64,000 nucleotides of DNA, taken from the NCBI GenBank assembly GCA_033964015.1, contig CM066912.1:11877399-11941398 (forward strand). Reading direction: 5' to 3'. Numbering within the stretch: position 1 is the first letter of the stretch; each line of letters opens with the position of its first letter. The stretch comes from Scolanthus callimorphus (lineage: Eukaryota > Cnidaria > Anthozoa > Actiniaria > Edwardsiidae). Under the pieces are notes generated by a model. That model was given only the letters and a program-made list of their open reading frames with translations, ran no database searches and was not told where the DNA came from. Below, piece after piece: positions 54,032 to 63,937 of the stretch. The translations under genes and the position numbers were made by a program.

Positions 54032-54472
54032 CAGGAGCCCATAAGTAGGAGCTTTCATCTTTGGTACTGGGTCCGTGAGGTAGCGTTTTTCCTGACCTAT
54101 CTATTTTTAGAACAAATTTGGCGCGAAACGTTGTAGAAATTGTCCAATCAGCGTCCAGTCAGCGTCCAAGTCTTGATATTGTATAAATTATCGCCATCGA
54201 TAAACATGGCGGAAAGAAGCGAAGACTGACTCTGCGAGTCAAATTCCTCATGTAAATGTCTATATAAGTTCATTACTCAGTTCGGTATCTGGGATAACAA
54301 TTATAGCAGAAGTTCTAAACCTTAAAATACCCCGAAAAATCGCGTTTTGGCCTCCGCCGCAATCTTGTGTTTCGGCACTGTGCGGACCTCTTGGGGAACC
54401 AGCAACAAAGGTCAGGAAATACGCCACCTCAACTACATAGGTTAGATGAAAGCTCCTAATTATGGGCTCCTG
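54032..54472. mobile_element. CAGGAGCCC element, complete copy with 7-bp TSD
   Basis: Left end caggagcccataagtaggag, then ctttcatct; the right end is its reverse complement with one difference over 29 bases (agatgaaagctcctaattat, then gggctcctg). GAATATA flanks both sides (54025-54031, 54473-54479). It has no transposase. The aaacATGGCGG word near 54206 is internal repeat sequence. Confidence 0.88.
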
Positions 54473-54719
54473 GAATATATCATGTTTTCTCTCTTGAAAG
54501 TTTTGAACTGAGCGCAAATTCGAGTAACGGCGACTGGGTGGGTGTAAAGACGTTTTATCGATTCAACTGTGCATAAAAAGGTGAGCATAGGTAATTGCTC
54601 TATCGAATCTGCACTTTTTTGGCAAATGCAGCGCAAATGACATGCCAAAACGCGTAGCTGGTAGCCAAACCTTATAGTTATCGTTTCACTAGTGAACATT
54701 GTTAAGCCTTTTCACGTAA

Positions 54720-54740
54720 GCCCCCCCCCCCCTCCCCTCC
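54720..54740. repeat. C tract
   Basis: Twelve C residues followed by tcccctccc. Confidence 0.8.
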
Positions 54741-54794
54741 CAATATTTTTGACAAGTAACGTGTATTTGCAGCTTTTAACCTCAATGGCTTTTA

Positions 54795-55038
54795 CAGGGG
54801 CGTAGCCAGGGTGAGGGGGGGGGGGGGGGGGGGGGTTCCAGGGGTTCCGGAACCCCCCTCGCCTTTCTGGACCGACTTACTACTAAAATTGTAAATATTT
54901 AATAGACAACAAATAAAAGCTCCAATATAAAATGTAGCAAATTTCTTCAAACGGTAGCTTTTCCCCGATATCTATGTGGAGTTTTTTATTTCTTGAATTT
55001 TGGAACCCCCCCTCTCATAAGTGCTGGCTACGCCCCTG
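54795..55038. mobile_element. hAT-like MITE, CAGGGGCGTAGCCAG ends
   Basis: caggggcgtagccag and ctggctacgcccctg are perfectly inverted over 15 bases. CAGGGGC ends are typical of hAT elements. TTTTA lies on both sides, so only five bases of duplication remain visible. Inside the left end is a run of about 18 G; ggaacccccc words face each other near both ends. Confidence 0.85.
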
Positions 55039-55246
55039 TTTTAGAAATGGGAAGAAAAAATAGACTCTTCTTATCCTGTCTCAGGATCTCACCTGGGTCG
55101 CGCTTTGCGACTATGTAGAGAAGAAAGTCAACAGGAGACTGTAAGCTTTGTTGGTTGTTAATTCGAGATTCCCCTAATAACGAATGAAGACAATAGCATA
55201 TGGGAGTGGCTGACCAGATATTGAAGACAATAGATCGGTTGCATTA

Positions 55247-56552
55247 CAGTAAAAACCCGCTTGTAAGAACCCAGGGATTTAAGAACCTGCAGGGTTCTTA
55301 TGTGGGGTTACAATACATTTAATGTAGATGACAAAATTGAATTACCCCAAAACACATACATGTTTATGTATATGTCTCCTCCAGCATAGCAATTAAGAAC
55401 CTTATTAGGAACCTACTTAGCCCTGCCAATAACTACCGCGAAATATAAGAATCTGTTTTGCCAAACTTGTAGGTTCTTACAGGGTCTCTGTAAAATGCAG
55501 ACCGGACCTCGGCGGACCTCGCGGACCGGACCTTGGCGGACCGGATATATATATATAATTTGTATTTTTTTTAGGTTGATAATACATTTCATTTTATTGA
55601 AGAAAGTATTGTCGGGTCTCCAGTGAGATTTGTGTCAGGCACGTCCAGCGTTCCCGTTGCGTGACTCCGTGACAGGCGGCTTGCAAAGGAGTCTACCGGG
55701 AGAGCGAGACCCTTCGCTGCTCTTGTCTGTACTATGAAAACGTCCCTTGCAACACTCTAGCGACCTAGTACTAGCACTTTAGCTTACATACAAGGTTAAT
55801 TCCTTATCTCCACACTAGCAATTTTAGCTGTCAGTTTGCCCTGGAAATTATTGTAGCAAGAAAAAAAAACATTATGCACTCTTTACTTATCATGAAATAA
55901 CATCGGTCTGCACAAACAATCCGAGCTGTCAGTTTACCCTGGCCGGACAATTGTTGATTGCCGTGAGAACAGTAACTTTCTATCGGCGCTTCTTTGCTTG
56001 AAACAAGACCAACAACATATAATACCATGCTTGGAACACGCTTACGACATCAGTTGGAGCTTGCGGCGGAATGAGCGAACATGTCTTGATCTGATTCCGA
56101 CTGAGATAGTATCATTTTGCTATTTATTTTGATTGTTATTTTTCCTCACATTAATTCCATACAAATATTTAAAAGGTTAATAATGGTTAATAATGAAGAA
56201 CATTACACAATTACACTCTTTCAAGGCCTATCCCGGGCCTTTAGATCGCCCCAAATCGCCCCATTCTGCATGTAGTGTGTTTTGCGAGCGACCTTTTTTT
56301 GTGGCCGCGCGCTTGGACACGGAGTCACGCAACGGGACAGGCGACTGCAAAAGGAGACCCGACTAACAGACAATACCTTCTTCAGTAAAATGAAATATGT
56401 TATAATTTTTGGAGCAAATATAGAAAAAATGTAAAAAAATATATATCCGGTCCGCCGAGGTCCGGGCGGCGAGGTCCACCTATGTCCGGTCCGCCAAGGT
56501 CAGGTCTTCATTGTACAGATAGTTACCCGTTCTTACACGCGGGTTTTTACTG
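55247..56552. mobile_element. pogo/mariner-like element, CAGTAAAAACCCGC ends, TA TSD
   Basis: cagtaaaaacccgcttgtaa gaac at the left matches the right end in reverse complement with one difference in about 24 bases. TA is duplicated (55245-55246, 56553-56554). CAGTxxAACC(C)-type ends with TA sites are seen in pogo/Tigger-like families. No transposase frame. Split by a second element at 55493. Confidence 0.82.
55493..56513. mobile_element. Nested TA-flanked element, GGACCTCGGCGGACC repeats
   Basis: Long inverted arms: accggacctcggcggacctc, ggaccggatatatatata, attttattgaagaaagtatt gtcgggtctcc and gttgcgtgactccgtg reappear inverted at 56464-56310. TA flanks both sides (55491-55492, 56514-56515). 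Reuniting the flanks gives one continuous stretch of the outer element. Internal ggcggacc words are short tandem repeats. Confidence 0.8.
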
Positions 56553-56559
56553 TATATTG

Positions 56560-56826
56560 TGCAGGCGGATTTCAGATGAGTGCAAATTAAATAAAACTAG
56601 CCAATCAGGAGCGAGTCAAAGTAAACAACCAACCAATCAGGGGACGAAGTAAGCAACACCAAAGAAACAAGAGTCAACTGCCAGCTTATCGCACGTCACT
56701 GTGTGCAAAGGATTGTTTGTCAAAACGAAACGTTACTGAGTGGTCCAGCGAGGAATACCTGAATTTCCGCAGTTTTGGGAAGTAATAGAAATTAGAACCA
56801 GTTTACATTTGACATAAGACAATTTA
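56560..56826. other. Intron; CCAATCAG words and family end
   Basis: Contains gcggatttcagatga (family of 2553), and ccaatcaggagcgag and accaatcagggg. No exon was recognised. Confidence 0.4.
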
Positions 56827-57012
56827 AGCAATAAAAGTACTTTCCGCGTGCTCTCTGCTTTCTTACAAACACGAGGGGGATGTTGGGAGAACTGATCGAA
56901 ACTTGAAAGACACGAGCCGAAGGCGAGTGTCTTTCAAGTTTTATCAGTTCGACCAACATTCCCCGAGTGTTTGTAAGAAACCAGAGAGCACGCAGAAAGT
57001 ATTTTTATTGCT
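56827..57012. mobile_element. Hairpin MITE with about 90-bp arms
   Basis: agcaataaaagtactttccg, cgtgctctctg, cttacaaacacgaggg and aacttgaaagacacgagcc pair with ggcgagtgtctttcaagttt, ccccgagtgtttgtaag, cagagagcacgcagaaagta and tttttattgct. The loop is gaa at 56921. Confidence 0.88.
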
Positions 57013-57349
57013 TTTAGAAAAATAACATACACACGCGCGACAGCGTTGCGTGACAATCGTGTTCCTCAGGTCTCTTACAAACACGCTTTTTAACCAATCA
57101 GAATGCGCACATTCACAAAACAACATGGGTGTTATTTTCTAAATTTTCTTAAGAGATGTGAACGTTGTTTTTGCTTAATTGCAATATTTTTTAAGAATAT
57201 GTCTGGATGCAACAAAAATCGTTTCTGATTGGCTAGAAATTAGCTAGAATTCAGCTGTTGTGCTTTGGTTTTTCTTCACATTCAATTGGCTCACTTTCGA
57301 AAGTCATCTGAAATCTGCTCTATCTTTGGGTCATTTGTCAGAAGACAGT

Positions 57350-57665
57350 CGTTACTCATTCTCGAACCCAGAGCTCCCCCGCTCGTCACCTCGCGGAGAA
57401 GGCTCTGGTGACAGCTACCGACGCATGCTCAAAAGAAAAAGTGGTTTTATGCCTCAAGTCGATGGCATAGGTTGAAAAGATGGCTAGGAAACGAATGCCA
57501 GTGTTATTTTGACAGATACGTTTTTCTTATAAAGCAATATTAACCTACTTTTATGTACGCGTGCGCACCACTTCAGCCAATCAGCGAAGGCCCTCAAATG
57601 GATGTCACCAGAGCCTCCCCAGCGAGGCGACGAGCCGGGGAGCTCTGGGTTCGAGAATGGCCGTT
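57350..57665. mobile_element. TIR element, CATTCTCGAACCCAGAGCTCC ends
   Basis: cattctcgaacccagagctc cccc at the left pairs with ggggagctctgggttcgaga atg at the right. gttactca occurs just outside both ends (57350-57357 region and 57662-57669) and is a possible 8-bp duplication. Diverged relatives of the ends lie at 52615, 53135, 53272 and 53460. It lies directly before exon c. Confidence 0.75.
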
Positions 57666-57709
57666 ACTCACAGGGGCCCGTCACTCACTCAATATTTTTT
57701 CTCAATCAG

Positions 57710-57862
57710 GAAACACACGAGAAGAATATTCGTAGACGAGTGCATGATATAGCCAACACTTTGATGTCTGTAGGAGTGATATCACGCGAGAGGCGCATGC
57801 TAGTGTGGCACGGAATGCCATCCGGGGAAAAAGCCGTCGCACAGGAGATAGATCAATTAAAG
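57710..57862 (+). CDS. DP-like transcription factor, exon c (recognition helix)
   Basis: The acceptor atattttttctcaatcag ends at 57709, and the donor AAG|GTGCGT follows 57862. It has 51 codons, phase 0 on both sides. It reads ETHEKNIRRRVHDIANTLMS, then VGVISRERRMLVWHGMPSGE, KAVAQEIDQLK. KNIRRRV(Y/H)D is the DNA-contact helix signature of DP/E2F proteins. NxLMxxxxIS(K/R)E(K/R) followed by W(I/H)G(L/M)P is specific to DP rather than E2F. The usual Tyr of RRRVYD is His here. Later residues begin the coiled coil used to pair with E2F. This is the strongest single piece of evidence for the gene. Confidence 0.85.
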
Positions 57863-57894
57863 GTGCGTGATATGTATATTTATGATATGTACTG

Positions 57895-58400
57895 TTTACG
57901 CCATCATCGTGGTCAAAATTTGACATTTGTTGTGGATTCACTTGCCTGCGGCTCGTGAGTCAACGACATTCTGATCACGATGATGACGTAAAGCGTGGTA
58001 AATAAGAGTCCACACAGCTCAAAACCTCTGGAAATTTGTTAAATTTTATTATAACAGTTAGGTTTTCTTCAAAATGATTGGCTGATTTGTCCATGCCACT
58101 GTGCTCGCATCAGCTTGCGCGCTCGGCTCAAAAACAAAGGGAAATTCTTCGAATGCGGGCGCTATTTTAAACGAAAAATTATCATAATTATAACATTTGG
58201 CATTTTGGCATACTAAACAATAAATTTCCAGAGGTTTAGATTGGTGTGGACTCTTATTTACCACTTTTTATGCCATTATCGTGGTCAAAATTTATTGTGG
58301 ATTTACTCGCCTTCGGTCTGTGAGTCCACAACATTTTGACCACGATGATGGCGTAAAGCGGCAAATAAGAGTCCACACCACTCAAACCTCCAAAAATGTG
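57895..58400. repeat. Series of nested palindromes
   Basis: Palindrome 1 (57899-57990, cgccatcatcgtggtcaaaa ... tgatcacgatgatgacg) and palindrome 2 (58270-58355, gccattatcgtggtcaaaat ... ttttgaccacgatgatggc) are related to each other. Between them taaataagagtccacacagc with cctctggaaattt pairs with aaatttccagagg and gtgtggactcttattta. A third copy of that arm follows at 58362. Confidence 0.8.
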
Positions 58401-58835
58401 TTAATTATTGGATGACTTGACATCCAATAATTTCGGCTTCATAGTTATAGAACAAATTAGAGCTCGTGAGAATTTAGAAACGGTACTTTTGAATCGCGAG
58501 GCTTATTGCACCTCACAACTTAGATGTCTCCAGCCACACGGGCTAAACAAACGCTGCGAGATAGGTCAGTGAATAGAGTAAAGTTTACTTAGTAGATTGC
58601 TTGCTATGCATAGTGTTTAGGTTTTTAAATCTCCAATGTCTTGTTAAATACATTTTCAACACAATCAGCTTTGTATTTTTAACCCTATTGTTTTTAACCC
58701 TATTTATTGCTTGTAATTGCGTTAGTTATTCAGTTTGGACACTAGTTTTTAAATTTTTACGGATGAAGGTCGAAGGCCGAAACGTTTAAATAAAACTGTT
58801 TTAATGGAACTTTAGAAGTTGCTGGTTTGGCTCAT

Positions 58836-59854
58836 CACGATGGCCTAAACGAGATCATTTTCCTCCATCTCGCTATGCAGAGAGCTGGGAATTTATCCGA
58901 TTTATGTCAAATTTGGCAAGGTATTAGTATCTGGAAAGATGTTTCGATTGATGGAAATCTGAAGATGATGACTGACAACGAGACGTCACTACAGGCCGTT
59001 GAAAATGGCGCCAAAGTTAGGGATTTGTATATCAACCATTTTAAACGTTGGTAAATGTTCTAACCACTAAGCCGACTCCAAAACCGAAAACTTCATTAAA
59101 ATCGAACATATAGATCAAAAGTTATTAAGAAATCGTGATTTCGAAGCTCCCGCCGGAATCTCTGGAATTTAATTGTTCCTTGACCATATAAGGTAAAATT
59201 TCGGCGATTTTAAACGTCAACGCGTTAACTCCTATAATGTTGTTTCAAGCAGTTATAGCAATATTTTAAAATTTGTAGTTACTTTGACTTTGACATGAAA
59301 CTCGATACCTTGTTTACGTCACTTTGACGTAAAAATTGCATATTAGAAGACGTCATACTGACGTAATATGACGTCTAAAGTATCATATGACTAAGTCAAA
59401 GTAACTACAAATTTGAGACATTCCTATATCTGAAACGTATGTCTCCAACAGATTTAAGCAGCGCCCTCTCTAAATCACCGAATTTTTACCATATATGGTC
59501 AAATTGACCATCAAAGCGGGAAATTTGAACTTTTTTAATTAGTCATAACTTCTCTCGGTTTTATCAGAATTCAGTCCGGTTCTCGATACAGTCGTTCATT
59601 TACTGCGACGATTAAATAGAAACTGATTGTATAGCCGATTTCCTAACTAAAATGTTTTGGGCTATGTTCCCACGGTGATTATGACGTCACATTGTCAATC
59701 AATCAAACCGTGTCATCATATTTTTGATTGGCATTCTCTGGGCTGCTCACCTGCCAAGTTATAGCTCATTTGCGCTACGTGTTAAAACGTTATGAGCGTA
59801 ATTCATATGAAAGCTGTCCAACTGGAGGAAAATAGCTACGTTATAACCATCGTG
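58836..59854. mobile_element. 1.02-kb foldback DNA element, copy B
   Basis: Same element as 23797-24813 over its full length, with few differences. Its ends cacgatgg and ccatcgtg are flanked by CAT on both sides (58833-58835, 59855-59857). Copy A has ATA, so each insertion has its own 3-bp duplication. Confidence 0.88.
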
Positions 59855-59857
59855 CAT

Positions 59858-60613
59858 TCTTTAATTCTCCTCTTCATTATAAGCCCACCAACTGTGAATC
59901 CTTTTGCGCATTTCTACTGGTAGTGATTGTTTTGTTTCCACAATTTTTCCCATATTCTACAGTATATAAATATATCATGGATGATATATATTCACAGTTG
60001 GTCGGCTATAAGGTTTTATTTCATATGGATCTGTGAGGAGTTTTTGAGGTCCTATTACATCATTATTCTACCTACAAATAACAAGGGCCCTCATTCTGAA
60101 TCCAACTGCAGGATCCTCCTACAGGAAACCATCGTTTGGCTCGTCGCGTCTCAATTATACTGGTCTATAAACCAGCTAATGGTCTATTACAAATCCTGTA
60201 TTCTGATTGGCTGAGCTACTAATGGTCTATTAGTGATAGACGGCGTACTGGCAAAACCATACCTTTCTTTGCAAGAAAATTTGATTTTTTTAAAATAAAA
60301 TAATGGTCTTTATTGCCAAAACCGACCAACTAGTTGGTTTATACTAAAACAGTTAGACCTCTCGTCCTCATGTGCTATGATATCAATAGATCATTCGGCC
60401 TTCGGCCTCCTGGTCCATTCATCATAGCACACTCGGCCTCGAGGTCTAATTGTTAAATATATATATATATACAATTTTTTATTGAACTATTGGAGCGCAC
60501 TATTGGGCTAAGGGATACCGCCATTATTATAATCATTATTATTAATTTATTCAGACTTTAAAATCAGTCATCACTCATTTCCATTGCCTAATAAAGTGAT
60601 CTTTTTTGCACAG
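59858..60613. other. Intron; two inverted repeats
   Basis: agcccaccaactgtgaatcc at 59881 pairs with attcacagttggtcggct at 59988. agacctctcgtcctcatgtg ctatgat at 60355 pairs with atcatagcacactcggcctc gaggtct ending at 60446, with an inner tcggccttcggcc loop. No exon before 60614. Confidence 0.6.
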
Positions 60614-60682
60614 GAAATGATAGAAGCCAAAAAGATAAGTGTCGATTCAAAGCGAAAGGAGTTACAAGAAATGTATTTTTCA
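60614..60682 (+). CDS. DP-like transcription factor, exon d (coiled coil)
   Basis: The acceptor gatcttttttgcacag ends at 60613, and the donor TCA|GTAAGT follows 60682. It has 23 codons, phase 0 on both sides, reading EMIEAKKISVDSKRKELQEM, then YFS. It continues the heptad pattern from the end of exon c and matches the DP region xxLExxRxxRIxxKxxxLQELxxQ. The coiled coil would mediate pairing with an E2F partner. The next DP segment (QIAFKNLVxRN in the family) was not found with confidence. Confidence 0.72.
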
Positions 60683-60707
60683 GTAAGTAGCTAGTAAAAA
60701 AATCTAG

Positions 60708-60810
60708 AGCGGATTTCAGATGACTGTCGTGAGTAATTCGTAATTACTTTGTAATTACTCCTAAAGGTTTTATTTCAGAGTTGGTGTATTTACTTTAATT
60801 AATTTGGATT
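60708..60810. repeat. Dispersed repeat, GCGGATYTCAGATGACTGTC family, copy 2
   Basis: gagcggatttcagatgactg followed by tcgtgagtaatt and aggttttatttcagagttgg tgta. See 2553-2690. Confidence 0.65.
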
Positions 60811-61392
60811 TCATAGTGTTGTAAAGTGTTTAAATTGAACATGCATTGCAAAAGAAAGGGTCATCATTTTGCAGCTGTGACAGTGCGAACTGCTTCAGCA
60901 ATATAATGTCGTGCGTGCTTGAGAGAGAGATACCGAGAATGTGTTTGAGTTTGTATTGGTTTTACGGTAAGTTTCAGAATTGTAAGGGAAAGGCTTCCTT
61001 AGCCAATATCCAGTCATCGTGAGGTTTTAGTGCGCACGGTGTAGCGCTATGTGAGGTCAGCTGGAAGGGTTTCGCCTTCTGTGTTATAATGCGTGTACTT
61101 GTTAGTTATCCTACAATAATGTGATAGTGAGCACGTGATCAAAATTCCGCCACTACGCGACCAATCTTTTCGCACCAGAATTGACACTCCTACTGGTTTT
61201 GATTGTATGAGTCCTGTCCCGCATGGAACTAGCCGGAATACAAAATATATAGTATCTTGAGGCGAAGCCGTGTTCAGGGACTGCTCTAAGGACAATACGA
61301 TCTTGGACTTCACTATAAAAGAGTGGTCCCCTTCAGTTTTGGACAGCAGGGGACAATTGGAACAAATATCTCCAACTGTCCAAAGGCTAAGG

Positions 61393-61460
61393 GGCATCTT
61401 AAAGATGCCATGCAGAATACTAATTGATCTAATTAGTATTCTGTATGAGATACAGAATAC
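61393..61460. repeat. Cluster of three short perfect hairpins
   Basis: ggcatctt-a-aagatgcc (61394-61410), cagaatactaatt-gatct-aattagtattctg (61413-61443) and tctgtat-gag-atacaga (61440-61456) follow each other, the last two overlapping. Alternative pairing would make them switchable structures if transcribed. Confidence 0.75.
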
Positions 61461-61634
61461 AAACGTTATATTTAATCGACAATATAACATTAGATTACCT
61501 AATTTTGATATTTTCTCTAGTCGATATGTCACTAGGCTTATAAAATGGCGGCGATTGAGTGTCTTTTTAAATGAACTGTACCATATCATCTTTATTGTGA
61601 TCTCTGTGTTTCCTTATTATCTCCCTTTCCAAAG

Positions 61635-61773
61635 ACTGAAGCAGTGGATGCCTTATGTAAAGGAACGAGGACAACGAGAGACGTGGATCACAATCGCACC
61701 ATATTGATCTACCCTTCATTGCACTTCTCACAAGCAGAAGCACACATATTGACTGCACATCAACAACAAACAG
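61635..61773 (+). CDS. Candidate further exon of the DP-like gene
   Basis: The acceptor ttatctccctttccaaag ends at 61634, and the donor CAG|GTTAGT follows 61773. In phase 0, which is what exon d requires, the stretch is open for its full length and contains TRDVDHNRTILIYPSLHFSQ and then AEAHILTAHQQQ. A DP protein would next show a short helix and then a beta-rich dimerisation domain. The likeness here is too weak to be sure. It could also be chance, since 139 bases open in one frame is not rare. Confidence 0.35.
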
Positions 61774-61873
61774 GTTAGTAAGTTTTATACATAAATTCAT
61801 CGCATGACATAACGAGAGAATTCCACGGTAAACTTCCCTGGAAAAACGAAATCGTTTCTTGAGTTAAATTTAA

Positions 61874-62805
61874 CCCTATCCAGACTGGGCTTTTTTTGAC
61901 CATCTGTGACTGGGGGGGGGGGGGGGGGGGGGCTAATTCGGCCCCCCCTCTATATCTCTGGAACCACTGGGGCTATGATCATCAAACTTTCACACAATGA
62001 CCATGAGCCTTAGACAAATCACCACACCTATTTTTGTCACGTGGGAGCAAAATATGACGTCACAATGACGTCATTCTCAATGTTTTATCAATTTTTAAGT
62101 AATTTTAATTAACTTCCAAAAACTTAGTGGATAATACTCTAAAAGCCAACTAATTAACATCAAGATAATGTAAATGTAATAATTTGTGACATTAACACAT
62201 AAATTTTATTAAACTTGCGTCATAATGACGACTTTTGAAAATATTGTCCGCCATCTTGGATCCGCCATCTTGGATCCGCCATCTTGGATTTCATTTAATT
62301 TCCATTTGACTCTTCAGATAAATACTCAATGAGAAAAAAATGGTCAAAATGTACAAAATACTCATCAAAGAAGTGTTTGACATTCAAAAAGTTGAATTAA
62401 AAGGAAACGTGTGAATCCCAGAGCTAGTTTTAGACCATATGTTAAAATGAACAAAATCCCCCTACCCCTCCCCCCCAAAGATTTTGTGTCAAAAATTAAT
62501 TAGCCTGTACATAAATTACTAAGGTGTACAAGCTCCGATAGTCATAAATTGGGCAATCTGTCCAACATTAAGCTTGAAATATGAAAAATTCACGTTTTTT
62601 CGAGTTTTGCAAAACATGCATGTCAAAAAGTGGTTGCCATGGAAACTGGGTCGTTGACACTGACATGTCATTGACACCAAAATGTCCCTGGATAAATTTT
62701 AGGAAAAGTCACGAAGTTTCACCATCATAGCTGCAGTGGTTTTAGAGTAATCAGGATTTTACTGGAGGGGGGGCTCGAAAAGCCCCCCCCCCAGTCTGGA
62801 TAGGG
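61874..62805. mobile_element. piggyBac-like MITE, CCCTATCCAGACTGGG ends, TTAA TSD
   Basis: The 16-bp ends CCCTATCCAGACTGGG are perfectly inverted and flanked by TTAA (61870-61873, 62806-62809). TTAA with CCCT ends is characteristic of piggyBac; Kolobok is an alternative for TTAA. It has runs of about 21 G at 61912 and of G and C near 62765-62792. Inside, ccgccatcttggat is repeated three times (62250-62291). No transposase. Confidence 0.88.
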
Positions 62806-62848
62806 TTAAAGCCGATACTTTTAGTGTAGTGAATATACTTTCATCCAG

Positions 62849-62987
62849 GAAGACTTGGCAAGGGCTTGGCAAGCCTGTCGAACTTACGAGCGACATCACT
62901 GCTTTTAATAAAGAGCTGATCAGCCCACATGCGAAGCTTATCATTTTCGAAAGTTTATCGAGAGTTTACGCTCCTCTCTCGACATAG
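62849..62987 (+). CDS. Open exon-like stretch, unassigned
   Basis: After the acceptor-like actttcatccag at 62837-62848, one frame stays open for 46 codons to TAG at 62985-62987. It contains LGKPVELTSDITAFNKELIS and then PHAKLIIFESLSRVYAPLS. The frame does not match the phase left by the exon candidate at 61635-61773 unless a downstream acceptor (cttggcaag, 62853-62861) is used. No family was recognised. It could be the last exon of the DP-like gene or a chance frame. Confidence 0.28.
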
Positions 62988-63189
62988 ATATTCTGCCACT
63001 TTATTTACCTCAATTGAAGAGTAAGGTGCTAAATGGTGCCTCGTTTCGCTCAAAATTTAGCTGTCTCAACAACGACAACAACAACAACAATCTTTATTTG
63101 TACTTGAAGCTTAAATTATTTGGGATAGTTTGCCTGAGGAAATTATATGAAGGGCATGAAGTCGAACATCAAATTTATAGGCTGCATAT

Positions 63190-63470
63190 GAAGAAAATTT
63201 CACCAAAAACTGTCGTTTTGCCGACGTTCCAAAACTTCCTTATTAGGAAATTCCCCCTTACCTTATTTGGAAGGTCTGTAAGTACTTTGGCCTCATATCT
63301 TAGCGAAAAAAACAGGAAAATTTACCAAAACTTGCAGATACTCGAGAAACTTCGTTCTTTTGGTCGCCATTTTGATTTTGTCCCCCACCGAGGGGCCTGA
63401 AACGCGATTTGAACACCACAGGCAGCCCGCGCGGATTTGCCATAAAAACGACAGCACTTTCTTGATATGT
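63190..63470 (-). repeat. Dispersed repeat GCGACCAAGAG, copy 3
   Basis: On the minus strand: aaaatggcgaccaaaagaac, gtttctcgag, gcaagttttggtaaattttc, gaggccaaagtactta, agaccttccaaataaggtaa and aacgtcggcaaaacgaca, in the same order as 39005-39270. A further start of the same kind is at 63938-64000 (tccttataaggaagttggag, then aatgtcgaca). Confidence 0.8.
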
Positions 63471-63937
63471 GCATTCGATGGAAGACTAAGCCTATTTTGA
63501 AATAGATAGTAAGCATCCAATCAGATTACAAGATTCGTAAAAGTAGTTCGCATACTCGAATTGATTTGACCAAGTGTTTTAACCAGCAAGTATGAGTTAT
63601 CTTTCAATTTTTTGCTCTCCAGTACAACCCTGGAGGCGAATTTTTAAAATAGAGGAGCTTACTCGTGCGGTTAAAAATATTCTGCTCGTTTGAGTGCCAG
63701 ATAGATACAAACCACAGGAACCCCGCATTAGCGGAAAAATGTATATCAAGATAGCAGTGTCGCCTTTCTAGAGATTGACCGGGCTTCCTGTGGTATCTTG
63801 CCTACCCTTTGTCAGGCTTTCGACCGTGAACACGAGAGTGCAAAATGCACATAGCATCTTTCCTCGAGTATATTTGAGTTCTGGTTGAGTTTTACGCTTT
63901 CTAAGCCAATAGAAATAGTGCAAAACCTACTGGGATT
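63471..63937. other. Intergenic or intron, no gene seen
   Basis: accacaggaaccccgcatta near 63711 pairs weakly with cttcctgtggtatc near 63784. No exon was recognised. Confidence 0.4.

Noticed and set aside
61047..61589. 180-residue minus-strand frame
   Set aside because: No recognisable motif and no splice or promoter context. It overlaps an equally open plus-strand frame and a hairpin cluster, so a chance origin is likely.
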